Position numbers and translations under genes: made by a program
The notes under the pieces: generated by a model
Told to the model about the DNA's origin: nothing
The model's input: only the letters and a program-made list of their open reading frames with translations
Databases searched by the model: none
Origin: Trichoplax adhaerens
Lineage: Eukaryota; Placozoa; Uniplacotomia; Trichoplacea; Trichoplacidae
Direction of reading: 5' to 3'
Assembly: GCF_000150275.1 (NCBI RefSeq)
Contig: NW_002060953.1
Location: 1,152,510 to 1,216,509 of the forward strand
DNA length: 64,000 nt
In this document: one piece after another, positions 62,805-64,000 of the stretch
Numbering within the stretch: position 1 is the first letter of the stretch
Layout of the letters: each line of letters starts with the position of its first letter

Positions 62805-63850
62805 AGTTGTCATCATCATTCTTACAATCGTACAGTAAGATAAAGCTGCAGCTTACAGCACTAAGTCAGCATCTGACATATCGGTGGAATACAGTACTGT
62901 ACTGTATACTGTAGTATGATCTGAATCCATTATGATCGTTCGTACAATGATACTGTAAGGTAAAGCAGCAGCTTACAGCACCAAGTCAGCATCTGACATA
63001 TCGGTGGAATAGTATAGTATGATCTGAATCAGCTATGATCGTTCGTACAATGTTACTGTAAAGTAAGGCTGCAGCTGCAGCTTACAGCTCTAAGTCAGCA
63101 TCTGACATATCGGTGGAATAGTATAGTATGATCTGAATCAGCTATGATCGTTCGTACAATGTTACTGTAAAGTAAGGCTGCAGCTGCAGCTTACAGCTCT
63201 ACGTCAGCATCTGACATATCGGTGGAATAGTATAGTATGATCTGAATCAGCTATGATCGTTCGTACAATGTTACTGTAAGTTAAAGCAGCAGCTGCAGCT
63301 GCAGCTTACAGCACTAAGTCAGTATCTGACATATCGGTGGACTAATATAGTATGATCTGAATCAGCTATGATCGTTCGTACAATCTTGCTGTAAGGTAAA
63401 GCTGCAGCTTACAGCACTAAGTCAGCATCTAGCATATCGGTGGATTAATATACAGTAGTATGATCTGAATCAGCTATGATCGTTCGTACAATGTTACTGT
63501 AAGGTAAAAAGCTGCAGCTTACAGCACTAAGTCAGCATCTGACATGTCGGTGGAATAGTATAGTACTAGTGCAAACTCCCGTCGCTTTGCTGACGGTTTA
63601 CGATAATGTGCTCATTTAACGGATAGTATTACCATTTGATAGACCTGTCAGAGTTTGAATAGCTTTATACCGTGAATTCGCTGCAGCTTATAGCACTACA
63701 CTACGTCGGCATTGGACATATCGGTGGATGAACTTTAAATATACTGTACACTGTAGTATGATCTGAATCAGTGATCATCCTGCGTACAATCTTACTACTG
63801 TACGTCAGCATGTGACATATCGGTGGATTAGTGGAGTATGATCTGGATCA
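62805..63850 (+). repeat. tandem array, unit about 103-115 bp, about 8-9 copies
   Basis: GATCTGAATC recurs at about 62918, 63021, 63130, 63239, 63354 and 63462, and again near 63758. Units contain TATGATCGTTCGTACAATGT, GCAGCTTACAGC, AAGTCAGCATCTGACATATC and GGTGGAATAGTATAG. Unit length varies with the number of GCAGCT repeats. The array is interrupted at about 63560-63680. Confidence 0.9.
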
Positions 63851-64000
63851 TCACTAGAAAAAATGACTCATCCACTGACTCATCCATGGAACACCACCCC
63901 TTTTTGTGTTATGGGGTGTAGTTGGATGCGTCATCAATCTACAGTATTTTATTTGCTTATCCGTGACTGGCGTTAGCTGACTCATCGCACACAGTACGTA
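63851..64000. other. window end, no gene seen
   Basis: Short GACTCATCCA-type direct repeats are present; nothing else is supported. Confidence 0.5.

Noticed and set aside
1-64000. tRNA, rRNA and CRISPR arrays
   Set aside because: No tRNA B-box with matching arms, no rRNA-like conserved blocks, and the tandem arrays lack spacer-repeat structure. The genome is eukaryotic, so CRISPR is not expected.

Overview
This is a nuclear genome window from an animal, most likely an early-branching one. My best guess is a placozoan of the Trichoplax type. The DNA is very AT-rich (roughly two thirds A+T by eye). The genes have many short exons with standard GT-AG introns, and the exon products align closely with human proteins. 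Two class A G-protein-coupled receptors are intronless. The placozoan assignment is inference; a sponge or cnidarian is not excluded. One 50-base N run marks an assembly gap.

Region by region: 1-9.5 kb is gene-poor, with decayed repeats and the gap. A minus-strand intronless GPCR lies at 9.7-10.7 kb. About 19.5 kb without a recognisable gene follows. A plus-strand intronless GPCR lies at 30.3-31.5 kb, then a further gene-poor stretch to 36.4 kb. From 36.4 to 39.3 kb there is a dense cluster of tandem arrays. A compact run of four plus-strand, intron-containing genes follows: GTF2F2 (TFIIF beta/RAP30; 39.6-42.1 kb, 7 exons including a 19-nt microexon), two tandem RNF13-type PA-TM-RING ubiquitin ligases (44.2-48.9 kb, 8 exons; 51.2-53.9 kb, 9 exons) and fibrillarin (57.9-61.0 kb, 8 exons). 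All four reading frames were joined by hand and stay open from ATG to stop with consistent splice phases. Further arrays lie at 56.0-56.8 kb and 62.4-63.9 kb.

The genes do not form a pathway. GTF2F2 acts in Pol II initiation, fibrillarin in nucleolar rRNA 2'-O-methylation, and the RNF13-like pair in endomembranes. The pair is clearly a local tandem duplication, because almost every intron position and phase is shared. The two GPCRs are unrelated receptors of unknown ligand.

The least expected result lies outside the genes. Two stretches about 0.85 kb long, at 7.0-7.9 kb and (inverted) 42.3-43.15 kb, align along most of their length and mark an old dispersed repeat. Short hairpins sit at matching positions in both copies, and the GTF2F2 3' end appears to run into one copy. 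The arrays right of 36 kb are also structured: one is an alternating 115/85-bp higher-order repeat, and one satellite block is flanked by direct repeats that each carry a hairpin.
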